From: Actinosynnema pretiosum
Lineage (GTDB): Bacteria > Actinomycetota > Actinomycetes > Mycobacteriales > Pseudonocardiaceae
NCBI RefSeq assembly: GCF_024171695.1
Contig: NZ_JAMTCF010000001.1
Span: forward strand, 363,061 to 427,060
Direction: 5' to 3'
DNA: 64,000 nt
Shown here: piece after piece, positions 1 to 8,280 of the stretch
How positions within the stretch are numbered: position 1 is the first letter of the stretch
How the letters are laid out: each line of letters begins with the position of its first letter
Position numbers and translations under genes: made by a program
Notes under the pieces: generated by a model
Told to the model about the DNA's origin: nothing
The model's database searches: none
Seen by the model: only the letters and a program-made list of their open reading frames with translations

Positions 1-1255
1 CGCGCAGGTCGGCGACGATCTCGCTGGAGCGGATGGCGAGCACGCTGATCAGCGAGTCCGCGATGCCGTGCGTGGCCTCGTTGACGCCCTGCAGGTACAC
101 GCGGGCGCTCACGTGGCCGGGCAGGGTGACCCGGTAGTTGCGGGTGACGGTGAAGTCGTCGGCGCCGACCGAGGCGGCCAGGTTCCTGGTCACCAGCGGC
201 ATCTTCTGGCTGTAGCCGGTGCCCAGCAGCACGACGTCGCAGCGCAGCTCGGTGCGGGAGCCGTCCTTGCGGTCCACCAGGGTCAGCACGACCTCGTCGC
301 CCTCGGAGCGGGCGTCCGCGACCTCGACCATGGTGATGACGGACATCCGCTGGTCGCCGCTGAGCTTCTCCAGGTAGATGGTGCGGTAGAGGTTCTCCAG
401 CGTGGCGGGCGAGAGGCCGCCGTAGTTGGTGCGGTGCATCTCGCGCAGCAGCTGCTCGCGGGCGTCCGGGAGGGCGCTGTTGAAGGTGTCGACGAACGAG
501 GGGTAGAACAGCTCGTTGGTGAACTTGCTGCTCTCGTAGCCGTTGAGGCCGATGGAGCGCATCACCATGGTCACCTCGGCGCCGGGCAGCGCCTGGTGCG
601 ACTCCCAGAACATCTCGGCGGCGGACTGCGCGCCGCCGACGACCACGACGCGCTTGGTGGTGGCCGGGTCGAGCTGCTTGAGGCGCTGGGCGAACTCGAT
701 GCTGTGCGCGACCTTCTCCTGCGGCAGGCCGAGGAACTCGGTGGGCACGTGCGGGTCGCGGCCGGTGCCGAACACCAGCGAGCGGGCGCCGGTGGTGGAG
801 CCGTCGGAGAAGCGCACCAGCCACGAGGTGACCTCGCCGCCGACCTCGGCGCGCGGTTCGACCGCCACCACCTTGCGGCCGTGCAGCACCCGCACCGACT
901 TGAGGGAGGCGGCGACCCAGGACAGGTAGTCGGAGATCTCCCTGCGGTACGGGGTGAACGTGCCGAGGTTGATGAACTCGTCCAGCCTGCCGTTGGCGTG
1001 CAGGAAGTTCAGGAACGAGAACTCGCTGCGCGGGTTGCGCAGGGTGACCAGGTCCTTGAGGAACGACACCTGGCTCTGCGACCAGGGCAGCAGCATCCCG
1101 CGCTGCCAGGCCACGGTGTCGTGCTGCTCGACGATGGTGGTGTTCGCGGCGATCTCGGGCGCGAGCTCCTCCAGCGCCACGGCGAGCGCGAGGTTCGCGG
1201 GTCCGGCGCCGATCGCCAGCAGCTCGACTTCCTGGTGCTCCACGGGTTCTCCCAT
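1..1255 (-). CDS. Lysine/ornithine N-monooxygenase (SidA/IucD/PvdA family), 3' end outside window
   Basis: NADPH- and FAD-dependent enzyme expected to hydroxylate the side-chain amine of lysine or ornithine in the cytoplasm. About 418 residues are visible and the frame is still open at position 1. The FAD motif GAGPANLALA follows the start, the NADPH loop VVVGGAQSAAE lies mid-protein, and the C-terminal part has GTGYSQKMP and HGIADSLISVLA, which match the conserved 'HGL.D.LLS' block of the family. The ATG at 1255 has no clear ribosome site; a GTG at 1243 sits behind GGGAGA and may be the real start. Substrate (Lys or Orn) cannot be read from sequence. Such enzymes serve hydroxamate siderophores or N-N bond (hydrazine) pathways. 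The carrier protein and DadA-type oxidase next door fit the second use at least as well as the first. Confidence 0.93.
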   Translation of the reverse strand, partial: MGEPVEHQEVELLAIGAGPANLALAVALEELAPEIAANTTIVEQHDTVAWQRGMLLPWSQSQVSFLKDLVTLRNPRSEFSFLNFLHANGRLDEFINLGTFTPYRREISDYLSWVAASLKSVRVLHGRKVVAVEPRAEVGGEVTSWLVRFSDGSTTGARSLVFGTGRDPHVPTEFLGLPQEKVAHSIEFAQRLKQLDPATTKRVVVVGGAQSAAEMFWESHQALPGAEVTMVMRSIGLNGYESSKFTNELFYPSFVDTFNSALPDAREQLLREMHRTNYGGLSPATLENLYRTIYLEKLSGDQRMSVITMVEVADARSEGDEVVLTLVDRKDGSRTELRCDVVLLGTGYSQKMPLVTRNLAASVGADDFTVTRNYRVTLPGHVSARVYLQGVNEATHGIADSLISVLAIRSSEIVADLR

Positions 1256-1351
1256 CTTCGGTGGGCGGTGGCGGTAGGACCGCCGCCCTCGTCGACCCGC
1301 CGCGGCGGCGGCGGGGTGGTGCGGACCGCCCCTGGTGCGGGGCCGTCCCGG

Positions 1352-1591
1352 TCAGACCGGCTCGAACTGCGGGCTGACCAGGTCGACCACGTCGGCGACG
1401 GTCCTGGCCGCGTGGAAGGCGCGCAGGTCGACGCGCACCCCCAGCCCGGTCTCCAGCTGGGACAGCGCGTCCAGCGAGCTGGTGCTGTCCCACTCGTGCG
1501 CGGCGAGCACGGGGGTGGCGCGCAGCTCGCCCCGGCTCACCTCCAGCACGTCGCTGAGGATCTCCAGCACGGCTTCGGCAACCTCGCTCAT
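1352..1591 (-). CDS. Stand-alone acyl/peptidyl carrier protein
   Basis: A 79-residue carrier protein. The phosphopantetheine site is read as Ser36 in HEWDSTSSLDAL, followed by a family-typical second half (LETGLGVRVDL and TVADVVDLV). A discrete carrier of this kind holds an amino acid or acyl group as a thioester for a partner enzyme in trans. The start ATG at 1591 follows GGAAGGGAACGGGG. It lies upstream of and in the same direction as the N-hydroxylase (97 bases apart), so both are probably on one transcript. No adenylation, ketosynthase or condensation domain is visible in this corner, so what it carries is unknown. Confidence 0.88.
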   Translation of the reverse strand: MSEVAEAVLEILSDVLEVSRGELRATPVLAAHEWDSTSSLDALSQLETGLGVRVDLRAFHAARTVADVVDLVSPQFEPV

Positions 1592-1625
1592 CCGAGGACC
1601 CCGTTCCCTTCCTTCACCTTGTTCC

Positions 1626-1670
1626 CGGTCGACCGGCCATCGGCCCTCGAACCCCGAGGCCGGTCGACCG
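1626..1670. repeat. 13-bp perfect inverted repeat upstream of the carrier gene
   Basis: CGGTCGACCGGCC (1626-1638) is repeated inverted at 1658-1670, with a smaller CTCG/CGAG stem inside the 19-base spacer. It lies about 35 bases upstream of the carrier start, so it falls in that gene's leader or promoter. It could be an operator, an RNA leader hairpin, or a terminator for the oxidoreductase gene that ends at 2145. Confidence 0.55.
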
Positions 1671-2144
1671 CTCCGTGCTCCCGCCCCGGCGGCGCGGTTG
1701 TCCGGGCGGCGGCGTCCGCGTGGTGCGCGGGCAGCGCCGCCCGATCCGCGAGCGCGGTGGAAGTGCTTGTGCGGCAAGAAGATCGATCGGATCGGCGGGC
1801 GATCCGCGGTCCCGCTCGGCGCTGCGGCCGGCGCGGGCGAAACCGAGTATTCACCGGGACCCGTTGTCCGCCAACAGGAATTCCCTATGTCCCCGATAGG
1901 CGGCGGGCTCCGGGGAAGCGGGCGCGCCGAGGTCACCCGACGCGGCGCAGCTCGCACCGGGTCAGGGCGCGGGGCATCGCCGCAGCGGGTCGGTCGGGGG
2001 TCGTTCGGATACGTCCGCGCAGGTGGGAGAACTGCTCATCACGCGGGACGGCGGACGCGCGGTCGGCCGGGAAGGGGCCGGTCGCGCTCGTGGTCCACTC
2101 GGGACCTTCAACGCTCCACTGAGGACTTCAGACGCCGCGAGGGC
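1671..2144. other. Non-coding gap
   Basis: No convincing gene on either strand: open frames here lack ribosome sites and show no family motif. The AT-richer patch around 1765-1790 may hold the promoter for the carrier and N-hydroxylase genes. Confidence 0.5.
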
Positions 2145-3131
2145 TCACGCGGCGAGCTCGCGCGCGGCCACCCGACTGGCGGCCAGCACGGTCTTGACCG
2201 ATCCGCCGCTGCCACCGGCGAAGGTGCGCACGCCGCCCTCGACGCGCAGCCGCAGCCCGCCCGGCGGCCCGTAGCCGTCGCAGGAGGCCACCGCGCGCAC
2301 CGGTTCCGGTCGGACGCCGAACCGGCGCAGGACGGCGGCCGTGACGTCCTCGGCGTGCCCGGTGTCGACCTCGACCCGGTCGGGGTCGACGTCCCAGCGG
2401 TCGCAGCCGAGGCCGAGCAGGAACCGCCCCGGCGCCCACGGCCTGCCGAACAGGCCGGTGACGTCGTCGACGAAGACGGCCAGGCCCGGCAGCTCGACGC
2501 GGTAGACGCCGAACTGGATCTGCTTGGTGCGCCACTGCCCCGGCGCGAGCGCGCCGGTCCAGGCGCCCGCCGCGACCACGACGGCGTCGTACCGGCGCTC
2601 GGTCCCACCCGCCACGACGGTGTCCGCCCCGGCGCGCTCGACCCTGGTCTCGCGCACGGTCGCGCCGTGCCTGGCCAGCCAGTCCAGCGCGCGCACGCGC
2701 AGCCCGGCCGGGGACAGGAACCCGGCGTGCCGCTCCACGACGGCGGTGGCCCCGTCGCCGCCGGCGAACCCGTAGCGGCGGGCCGCCTCGGCGGAGTCCA
2801 CGACCTCGGCGGAACCTGGCAGCAGCTCGCGCACGGCGGTCAGTTCCGGCGGTCCGGCGTCCGGCGGCAGCAGGTAGACCGAGCCGGTCTCCCGGTAGCC
2901 GGTCCACTCCAGCAGCTCGGGGCTGTCGCGCAGCTCGGCCAGGCCGAGCGCGGCGAGCCGGGAGGCGCCGGGATCGCGCTCGTAGCCGCGCACCAGCCCG
3001 CCGGACACCCCGGAGGCGTCCGGAGTGGACGGTCCGAGGGTGAACACCTCGACCTCCGCCCCGTGCTCGCGGCGCAACCGCAGGGCGAGCAGCGCGCCCG
3101 CGATGCCGCCGCCGACCACCCCGACCTTCAC
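2145..3131 (-). CDS. FAD-dependent oxidoreductase, DadA / glycine-oxidase family
   Basis: A 328-residue flavoprotein that probably oxidises the C-N bond of an amino acid or secondary amine. The N-terminus carries the Rossmann motif VVGGGIAGALLA (residues 5-16) and the C-terminal FAD contact region reads TFAGGSGGSVKTVLA. VVVAAGAWTG in the middle is also typical of the DAO fold. The GTG start at 3131 has GAGGTG six bases upstream and overlaps by four bases (GTGA) the stop of the small ORF 3128-3280, implying translational coupling. Relatives sit beside lysine N-hydroxylases in hydrazinoacetate pathways (s56-p1, triacsin), where they cleave an N-N-linked lysine-glycine adduct. The cupin/methionyl-tRNA-synthetase-like partner of those pathways is not in the window, so that role is only a hypothesis. 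Confidence 0.85.
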   Translation of the reverse strand: MKVGVVGGGIAGALLALRLRREHGAEVEVFTLGPSTPDASGVSGGLVRGYERDPGASRLAALGLAELRDSPELLEWTGYRETGSVYLLPPDAGPPELTAVRELLPGSAEVVDSAEAARRYGFAGGDGATAVVERHAGFLSPAGLRVRALDWLARHGATVRETRVERAGADTVVAGGTERRYDAVVVAAGAWTGALAPGQWRTKQIQFGVYRVELPGLAVFVDDVTGLFGRPWAPGRFLLGLGCDRWDVDPDRVEVDTGHAEDVTAAVLRRFGVRPEPVRAVASCDGYGPPGGLRLRVEGGVRTFAGGSGGSVKTVLAASRVAARELAA

Positions 3132-3280
3132 CTGCGCACCTCGGCCGCGCGGAGCGCGCCCCCGGCGGCTCCGGGCGACGCGGTCCAGTGCGACGCGGTC
3201 CCGGACAAGGCGGTCCCGGACAACGCGTTCCCCGGCGACGCGCCCCCGGCTCCGGGTCTCCAGAGGATCAGATTCCGCAT
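3128..3280 (-). CDS. 50-residue peptide ORF coupled to the flavoenzyme
   Basis: The reading frame starts at ATG 3280 behind a strong ribosome site (GAGGGGGA, about six bases away) and ends in GTGA, overlapping the oxidoreductase start. A good promoter lies just upstream (3308-3335). The product begins MRNLILWRPGAGG and continues with a loose five-residue repeat (ALSGT, ALSGT, ASHWT, ASPGA) before an Arg-rich end. It matches no family I know. It may be a leader ORF that sets translation of the oxidoreductase, a ribosomal-peptide precursor, or a small partner protein. The strong start signals argue that it is translated. Confidence 0.6.
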   Translation of the reverse strand: MRNLILWRPGAGGASPGNALSGTALSGTASHWTASPGAAGGALRAAEVRR

Positions 3281-3307
3281 TGCATTCCCCCTCGCTGGTC
3301 AGGAGGG

Positions 3308-3335
3308 ATAGTAGGGGGCGCAGGAGGGGAGTCAA
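3308..3335 (-). promoter_or_regulatory. Sigma-70-like promoter for the peptide/flavoenzyme transcript
   Basis: Reading leftward, TTGACT (3335-3330) and TACTAT (3313-3308) are separated by 16 bases, and the -10 lies 27 bases before the ATG at 3280. Confidence 0.6.
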
Positions 3336-3681
3336 TGGGGACTGCGAACAATGTTTGCACCCCCACAAGGAACCCCTATGGGGTGCTGACCCCCTGAGCC
3401 GACCGGAGCACCCGCATTGGAACCCCCGGCACAGCGACTCACCGTTATCCCCCTCTTGATCAGCAGCGATGCGCCGGGGCGCGCACGGGCTTCACAGACT
3501 GCCCGCGCTCGCGGGTGACCCCTCTGAATCGATTTCAGCGCGGGCGGACGGGCCTTGATCGCGGCGACCGAAAGCCTTTCAGCGGGGTTCCTTTTGTCCG
3601 TTTCGGCCGCGCTCGGCGCATCCCCCGAACGGGGCCGGTGAACACGCCGCCGATCTTTCCGCCGCGCGGGCGCCCGGCGGA
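3336..3681. other. Intergenic region with possible operators
   Basis: No gene seen. Upstream of the promoter lie a near-palindrome (GCGAACA / TGTTTGC, 3344-3358) and an inverted repeat GCACCCC (3357-3363) / GGGGTGC (3380-3386). Both are placed where an activator or repressor of the leftward transcript could bind. The rest (3400-3681) shows nothing recognisable. Confidence 0.4.
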
Positions 3682-4347
3682 TCACCCGGCGGGCGGGACC
3701 CACCCCCTGGTGTGCACGAGGTAGCAGTACTCGTCGAGGACCTTGGCCAGCGACCAGCCGGTGCGGCCGAGCCCGGCGACCAGCGCGGGCTCGGCGACGA
3801 CGCCTGAGGCCTCGGCCGAGGCCTCGGCGAGGACGGCGCGGGCCCAGGCCCGGCCGGTGGCCAGGTGCGCGCGGTAGGCGCGGCCGTCGCGGGCGCCGTG
3901 CAGGCCTTGGGCGATCAGGTTGTCCCAGGGCATGAGGGCCTTGGGGCGCAAGGCGAACAGCAGCTTGGACGCGGCGGTCGGGCCGAGCGTCCTGGTGGGC
4001 GCGGCCGGGGAGGTGGCGAGCGCGGTGAAGCAGGCCGCTAACGCGTCGAGCCGGTCGTCGGCCAGGTCCGCGAGCCAGGCGCCGGGCTCGGGCAGCTCGG
4101 CGGACCAGCCGTCCCACCAGTCGGCGATCGCGGCGTCGAACACCCTCGGCTCGCCGGGGCGGGGCTTGCGGATGCGGCAGCCCCACGCGTTGAGCCAGGC
4201 GTGCGCGGCGTCGCGGTGCGCGGGCAGGGCGAGGTCGATCGCGGGCGCGGTGGCCAGCTCCAGCACCCGCCAGGACGGGTCGGGCTGGTCGGGCACCGGC
4301 GAGAAGGCGAGGGCGGAGGCGCGCAGCGCGGCGAGGGTGGGGGTCAC
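3682..4347 (-). CDS. Conserved hypothetical protein
   Basis: A 221-residue soluble protein, Ala/Leu/Trp-rich, with no motif I can assign. It has no signal peptide or membrane segment. The start is set at GTG 4347 (VTPTLAALRAS) because no frame-consistent start with a better ribosome site exists. TACCCT ends seven bases before it, which fits a leaderless mRNA. It is divergent from the gene at 4438. Function unknown. Confidence 0.7.
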   Translation of the reverse strand: MTPTLAALRASALAFSPVPDQPDPSWRVLELATAPAIDLALPAHRDAAHAWLNAWGCRIRKPRPGEPRVFDAAIADWWDGWSAELPEPGAWLADLADDRLDALAACFTALATSPAAPTRTLGPTAASKLLFALRPKALMPWDNLIAQGLHGARDGRAYRAHLATGRAWARAVLAEASAEASGVVAEPALVAGLGRTGWSLAKVLDEYCYLVHTRGWVPPAG

Positions 4348-4425
4348 GGGCGGCAGGGTAGCCCCGTTCGCGCGTCCCTCCGGGGTTCCGCCGCGAGAGC
4401 GCCGTCGGAGCGGGGCGTTCGGCCC

Positions 4426-4431
4426 TAGTAT
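4426..4431 (+). promoter_or_regulatory. -10 element of a leaderless transcript
   Basis: TAGTAT ends six bases before the ATG at 4438. That distance places transcription start at or next to the start codon, a common arrangement in actinobacteria. Confidence 0.55.
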
Positions 4432-4437
4432 CCGGGG

Positions 4438-4947
4438 ATGACCGAGCACCTGGCCAAGATCACCAGCGTCGACGACGACTACCGGCACTACCCCAAGGAG
4501 GTCGTCCCGCTCCCGGAGCGCGACCTGGTGCTGCCCGACGCGCACCTGAAGTGGTACGAGGTCCGCAAGGCGGAGGCGAGCATCCCCGACGCGCTGCGCG
4601 CCGAGGCGCACGAGTTCCTGTTAGCGCGGGTCGCGGACCGCGATCTGGAGATCTCCGGCAACCTCGGCTTCGTCGTCCACCACCTGTGCGGCGAGGCGTT
4701 CCACTTCCTGATCGCCTGCACCTGGCGCAACAACAACGAGATGTGGCTGTCGGTCTACGGCAGGGACACCGCGCGGCAGGACTCGTTCGAGCGCGTGGAG
4801 CAGGGCAGGCACCTGCAGGTGGTGTGCGTGTGGGAGATGGGCGCGGTGCTGCACGAGCAGCGGGCGTGGATCGACTACCTGAAGTCGGCCCGCGACGAGG
4901 CCGCGACGCGCGCGTACCTGGACGACCGGTTCGCCGGAACGGTCTGA
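4438..4947 (+). CDS. Hypothetical protein
   Basis: A 169-residue soluble protein (MTEHLAKITSVDDDYRHY...). Charged, with conserved-looking aromatic stretches (FHFLIACTWRNNNEMWLSVY) but no family I can name. Probably leaderless (see 4426-4431). It is followed by a strong hairpin, so it forms its own transcription unit. Confidence 0.75.
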   Translation: MTEHLAKITSVDDDYRHYPKEVVPLPERDLVLPDAHLKWYEVRKAEASIPDALRAEAHEFLLARVADRDLEISGNLGFVVHHLCGEAFHFLIACTWRNNNEMWLSVYGRDTARQDSFERVEQGRHLQVVCVWEMGAVLHEQRAWIDYLKSARDEAATRAYLDDRFAGTV

Positions 4948-4989
4948 GGCGGGCGGGCGGGCGGGCAGCCAGGCAGACGGGCAGGCAGA

Positions 4990-5025
4990 CGGGCGGGCGG
5001 CGCGGACCGGTGCGCCGCCCGCCCG
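4990..5025. terminator. Bidirectional hairpin terminator
   Basis: A 14-bp perfect stem (CGGGCGGGCGGCGC / GCGCCGCCCGCCCG) with an 8-base loop, between the convergent ends of the gene at 4438 and pstB. Short CAGACGGG-type repeats precede it. Confidence 0.7.
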
Positions 5026-5134
5026 ATACGCCCGCCCGGTAAGCCCGCCCGGTGCGCCCGGCTGGCGCGCTAGGTCCATGCTCCCCGCCGCGCGCTCCCC
5101 GCCCAGCACTCCCCGCCCGGCGCCCCCGCCCCGC

Positions 5135-5932
5135 TCAGCCGAAGCGGCCGTTGACGTAGTCGGAGGTGCGCTGGTCCTCGGGGCGGTGGAACATGTCGTC
5201 GGTCCCGCCCTGCTCCACGACGTGCCCCGGCGCGCCGTCCTCCGCGAGGAAGAACGCGCAGCGCTGCGAGACGCGGGCCGCCTGCTGCATGTTGTGCGTG
5301 ACGATCACGATCGTCACCTCGGAGCGCAGCTCGCCGATCGTCTCCTCGATGCGCCGGGTGGACGTCGGGTCCAGCGCCGAGCACGGCTCGTCCATGAGCA
5401 GCACGTCCGGCCGCACCGCGAGCGAGCGCGCGATGCACAACCGCTGCTGCTGCCCGCCGGACAGCGCCCCGCCCGGCTGCCGCAGCCGGTCCTTGACCTC
5501 CTTCCACAGCCCCGCCTTGGTCAGGCACTCCTCCACCAGCGCGTCCCGGTCGCCGCGCGCGACGGACGTGCCGGTGAGCTTGAGCCCGGCGGTGACGTTC
5601 TCCGCGATGGACATCGCCGGGAACGGGTTGGGCTTCTGGAAGACCATGCCGATGCGGCGCCGCGTCTCGGTGATCCGCTCGCCCTGCCGGTAGATGTCGT
5701 TGCCGTTGAGCCGGACCTCACCGGCGAGCGCGGCGCCGGGCACCAGCTCGTGCATCCGGTTGAGGATGCGCAGGAACGTCGACTTGCCGCAGCCCGACGG
5801 TCCGATCAGCGCGGTCACCTCACCCGCGTTCATGGTCAGCGAGACCCGGTCGAGCACCTTGCGGGTCCCGAACCAGGCGGAGACGTCGACCGCGTCGAGC
5901 GTGGCGCGGTCGACCGACTGCGGGGTGTTCAT
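5135..5932 (-). CDS. pstB: Phosphate ABC transporter ATPase PstB
   Basis: A 265-residue ATPase that drives high-affinity phosphate import through PstC/PstA. Walker [10 protein letters not shown] (about 44-52), signature LSGGQQQR, Walker B VLLMDEP, and PstB hallmarks [10 protein letters not shown] and [15 protein letters not shown] are all present. It is transcribed apart from pstCA (13-15 kb), separated by six other genes. The start is ATG 5932; GTG 5935 is an alternative and neither has a clear ribosome site. PHO-box-like repeats lie just upstream, shared with the divergent gene at 6159. Confidence 0.96.
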   Translation of the reverse strand: MNTPQSVDRATLDAVDVSAWFGTRKVLDRVSLTMNAGEVTALIGPSGCGKSTFLRILNRMHELVPGAALAGEVRLNGNDIYRQGERITETRRRIGMVFQKPNPFPAMSIAENVTAGLKLTGTSVARGDRDALVEECLTKAGLWKEVKDRLRQPGGALSGGQQQRLCIARSLAVRPDVLLMDEPCSALDPTSTRRIEETIGELRSEVTIVIVTHNMQQAARVSQRCAFFLAEDGAPGHVVEQGGTDDMFHRPEDQRTSDYVNGRFG

Positions 5933-5977
5933 CACGGCGGTCACGGGCGCGAGGCTAGGCGCGGGGTTCGTCCTGGC

Positions 5978-6036
5978 GGTGAACGCGCGGTTCACCCGGC
6001 ATGGCCGAGCACGAGTTGGTGGGGCGTTCACCCCGG
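5978..6036. promoter_or_regulatory. PHO-box-like repeats between pstB and the secreted binding protein
   Basis: GTTCACCCGGC (5990-6000) and GTTCACCCCGG (6026-6036) on the plus strand, and an inverted GTTCACC (5984-5978), resemble the actinobacterial PhoP direct-repeat unit. Their position between two divergent phosphate genes supports PhoP control. The units are not in perfect 11-bp register. Confidence 0.6.
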
Positions 6037-6158
6037 CGGTGAGGCGCGAGAGCGCAAGCTTCCCACGACCGTGGTGGTGATCGTCCGGGTGACCGGGAAA
6101 GGTTCCCCTCGGCTCCCACCGGGGCCAGGAAAACGTTGAGGGACAAGGAGAACTCCCG

Positions 6159-7139
6159 ATGCGCTCCACCCTGATCAAGGCGGCCGTGGTGGCCGTGGCG
6201 CTCGTCTCGGCGGCCGGTGCCGCCCAGGCTGACCCGGCGTCCGGCGTCGTGCCCTCGGCCACCGACCTGGTCGGTGTCGGATCCGACACCAGCCAGGACG
6301 CGCTGAACCTGCTGGCAGGCCACTACAACGCCACCTCGCCCGCGGCGAAGGTGCACTCCTGGAACGCCACCGGCACCTCGCCGATCACCCCGAAGGCGGG
6401 TGCCCCGTCGATCACCCGCCCGAACGGCTCGTCGGCGGGCATCAGCGCGCTGATCGCCGACGGCACGGCGCACAACCTCGACTTCGCCCGGTCCTCGCGC
6501 AAGCCCAGGGCCACCGAGTCGAACTACGCCTTCATCGAGTTCGCCCGCGACACCGTCACCTACGCGACGGCGACGACGAGCACCGTGCCCACGACGCTGA
6601 CCACGCTGCAGCTGAACCAGCTCTACAGCTCGGCTGCGGGCAGCGCCGCGTGCGCCTACAACGCCTACCTGCCGCAGGACGGTTCGGGCACCCGCTCGTT
6701 CTTCCTGGAGAGCATCGGCGTCTCCTCCCCCGGCACCTGCGCCAAGTCCGTCTTCAACGGCAGCCCGGTGCAGGAGCACAGCGCCGCCCCGGTGCTGAAC
6801 GACCCCACCGCGATCGTCCCGTTCTCGGTCGGCCGCGCGGTCGGTCTCTCGGGCATCAAGGTGAACTCGGTGAACGACGACGTCCGCCCGGTGGGCAAGC
6901 CCGCCGCCGAGACGGCCACCGTCCGCCCGTCCGACGGTCAGCTGGCCGAGCCGGGTCAGACCGCTGTCAAGGCCTACGACCGGGGTCTGTACAACGTCAT
7001 CCGCGTCACCGACCAGACCGTCTCGAAGTTCTCGTCGTTCTTCGGCACCCTCGGCTGGGTGTGCAACAGCGTGGCGGCCGAGAACGACCTGATCGCCTCG
7101 GGCTTCCGCCTGTCCGACAACTGCGGCGTCCGCGCCTGA
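6159..7139 (+). CDS. Secreted PstS-like substrate-binding protein
   Basis: A 326-residue exported protein. The signal peptide is about residues 1-25 (cleavage after AAGAAQA), without a lipobox Cys, so it is secreted rather than lipid-anchored. The GVGSDTSQD segment resembles the anion-binding edge of PstS-type type II periplasmic proteins. [13 protein letters not shown] matches the 'GSGT' phosphate-contact loop. AAGGAG precedes the ATG. Followed by a 13-bp hairpin and then by a phytase-like gene in the same direction, suggesting a shared phosphate-scavenging role. Ligand not proven. Confidence 0.8.
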   Translation: MRSTLIKAAVVAVALVSAAGAAQADPASGVVPSATDLVGVGSDTSQDALNLLAGHYNATSPAAKVHSWNATGTSPITPKAGAPSITRPNGSSAGISALIADGTAHNLDFARSSRKPRATESNYAFIEFARDTVTYATATTSTVPTTLTTLQLNQLYSSAAGSAACAYNAYLPQDGSGTRSFFLESIGVSSPGTCAKSVFNGSPVQEHSAAPVLNDPTAIVPFSVGRAVGLSGIKVNSVNDDVRPVGKPAAETATVRPSDGQLAEPGQTAVKAYDRGLYNVIRVTDQTVSKFSSFFGTLGWVCNSVAAENDLIASGFRLSDNCGVRA

Positions 7140-7157
7140 CGCACGGGTAGCCCGCTC

Positions 7158-7189
7158 GGGCCCGGTGACCGGTCGCGGTCACCGGGCCC
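7158..7189 (+). terminator. Hairpin terminator
   Basis: A 13-bp perfect stem GGGCCCGGTGACC / GGTCACCGGGCCC with a 6-base loop, 18 bases after the stop of the gene at 6159. Some read-through into 7227 is likely because no separate promoter is obvious. Confidence 0.75.
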
Positions 7190-7226
7190 TCCTCGCACCA
7201 CCACACCTCCACGAGAGGAAAGTCCC

Positions 7227-8198
7227 TTGCGCGCCATCGCTTCCGCTGCGGCTGTCGCCTCCGTCGCCGCGCTCACCGTCCTGCTCCCCCAGACCGCGAA
7301 CGCCACCACCGCCCCGGTCGTGGTCCCCGGTTACGAGTTCAGCCTGCTCGGCCAGCACAGCCTCCCCGGCGGCACGAGATACCGGGGCACCGAGGTCGGC
7401 GGCATCACCGGCGCCGACTACGACGCGTCCACCGGGGAGTTCCGCCTGCTGGCGGGCGACCCGAGGTCCCCGCGCTTCTACACCGGCAAGCTGAACGGCC
7501 ACTGCGCGCCGAAGCTCACCGCTGTCACCTCCTTGCGCCAGGCCGAGAACACCGACCCGCAGGCCCTGCGGCACGACAGCGCCACCGGCACCCTGCTGTG
7601 GACCGACGGTGGCGGGGCGCAGGACCCGTCGGTGCGCGAGGCGGACAAGCGCGGCGGTTTCGTGACGCGGCTGCCCACCCCGGCCACGCTGGCGGGCGCG
7701 AGCGGGCTGACCGCGCTGGCACCGTCGGCGGACGGCACCGGCGTGCTGGCCGCGCTGTCCCGTCCGCTGGCCGCCGACGGCCCGGCGGTGCGGTTCACCC
7801 AGTACGAGCGGGCTTCCGCCACCGCGCGAGCGCAGTACGCCTACCTGCCGGAGACGGGCGCAGAGGTGACCGAGCTGCTGGCGGTGGCGGACACCCGGTA
7901 CCTGGTGCTGGAGCAGGTCGAGGCGGGCTCCGCGAAGCTGTTCGAGGTGGACTTCGCGCTGGGTGCGACGAACATCGCCCGGCGGCCCGCGCTGGACGGC
8001 ACGACCTACTCGCCCGTGGTCAAGCGCGAGGTGCTGGCGGTGTCCGCCCTCGGCCTGCGCAAGGTGGACGACCTGCAGGCGATGACCTGGGGCCCCGAGC
8101 TGGGTGACGGCGCGCGGACCCTGGTCCTGGTGTCGGACAACGGTCTGGACGACTGGCGCCGCACGCAGTTCATCGCGGTGAAGGTCGAGCTCGGCTGA
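7227..8198 (+). CDS. Secreted protein with esterase-like activity of phytase domain
   Basis: A 323-residue exported protein with a signal peptide (cleaved after about residue 27, QTANA) and a predicted six-bladed propeller. Motifs such as YRGTEVGGITGADYD near the N-terminus and LVLVSDNG near the end fit the 'phytase-like' family (PF13449). It may release phosphate from organic esters outside the cell, but activity of this family is poorly defined. The start is TTG 7227, chosen because GAGAGGAAAG lies seven bases upstream and the signal peptide begins there. Convergent with the sortase-like gene, with a strong terminator between. Confidence 0.82.
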   Translation: MRAIASAAAVASVAALTVLLPQTANATTAPVVVPGYEFSLLGQHSLPGGTRYRGTEVGGITGADYDASTGEFRLLAGDPRSPRFYTGKLNGHCAPKLTAVTSLRQAENTDPQALRHDSATGTLLWTDGGGAQDPSVREADKRGGFVTRLPTPATLAGASGLTALAPSADGTGVLAALSRPLAADGPAVRFTQYERASATARAQYAYLPETGAEVTELLAVADTRYLVLEQVEAGSAKLFEVDFALGATNIARRPALDGTTYSPVVKREVLAVSALGLRKVDDLQAMTWGPELGDGARTLVLVSDNGLDDWRRTQFIAVKVELG

Positions 8199-8212
8199 TC
8201 CCGAACGCGCGG

Positions 8213-8247
8213 AACGGGCCCGGTGGGATTTTCCCACCGGGCCCGTT
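8213..8247. terminator. Bidirectional hairpin terminator
   Basis: A 15-bp perfect stem AACGGGCCCGGTGGG / CCCACCGGGCCCGTT with an ATTTT loop between convergent genes, giving T-rich exits on both strands. Confidence 0.88.
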
Positions 8248-8280
8248 CGTCTTCCGGTCCGCTCAGGTCACTCAGGTCAC

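Noticed and set aside
68-2122. Very long open frames on the strand opposite the N-hydroxylase and many other genes
   Set aside because: They mirror the third-position GC bias of the real genes, lack ribosome sites and encode Arg/Ala/Gly/His-rich strings without family motifs.
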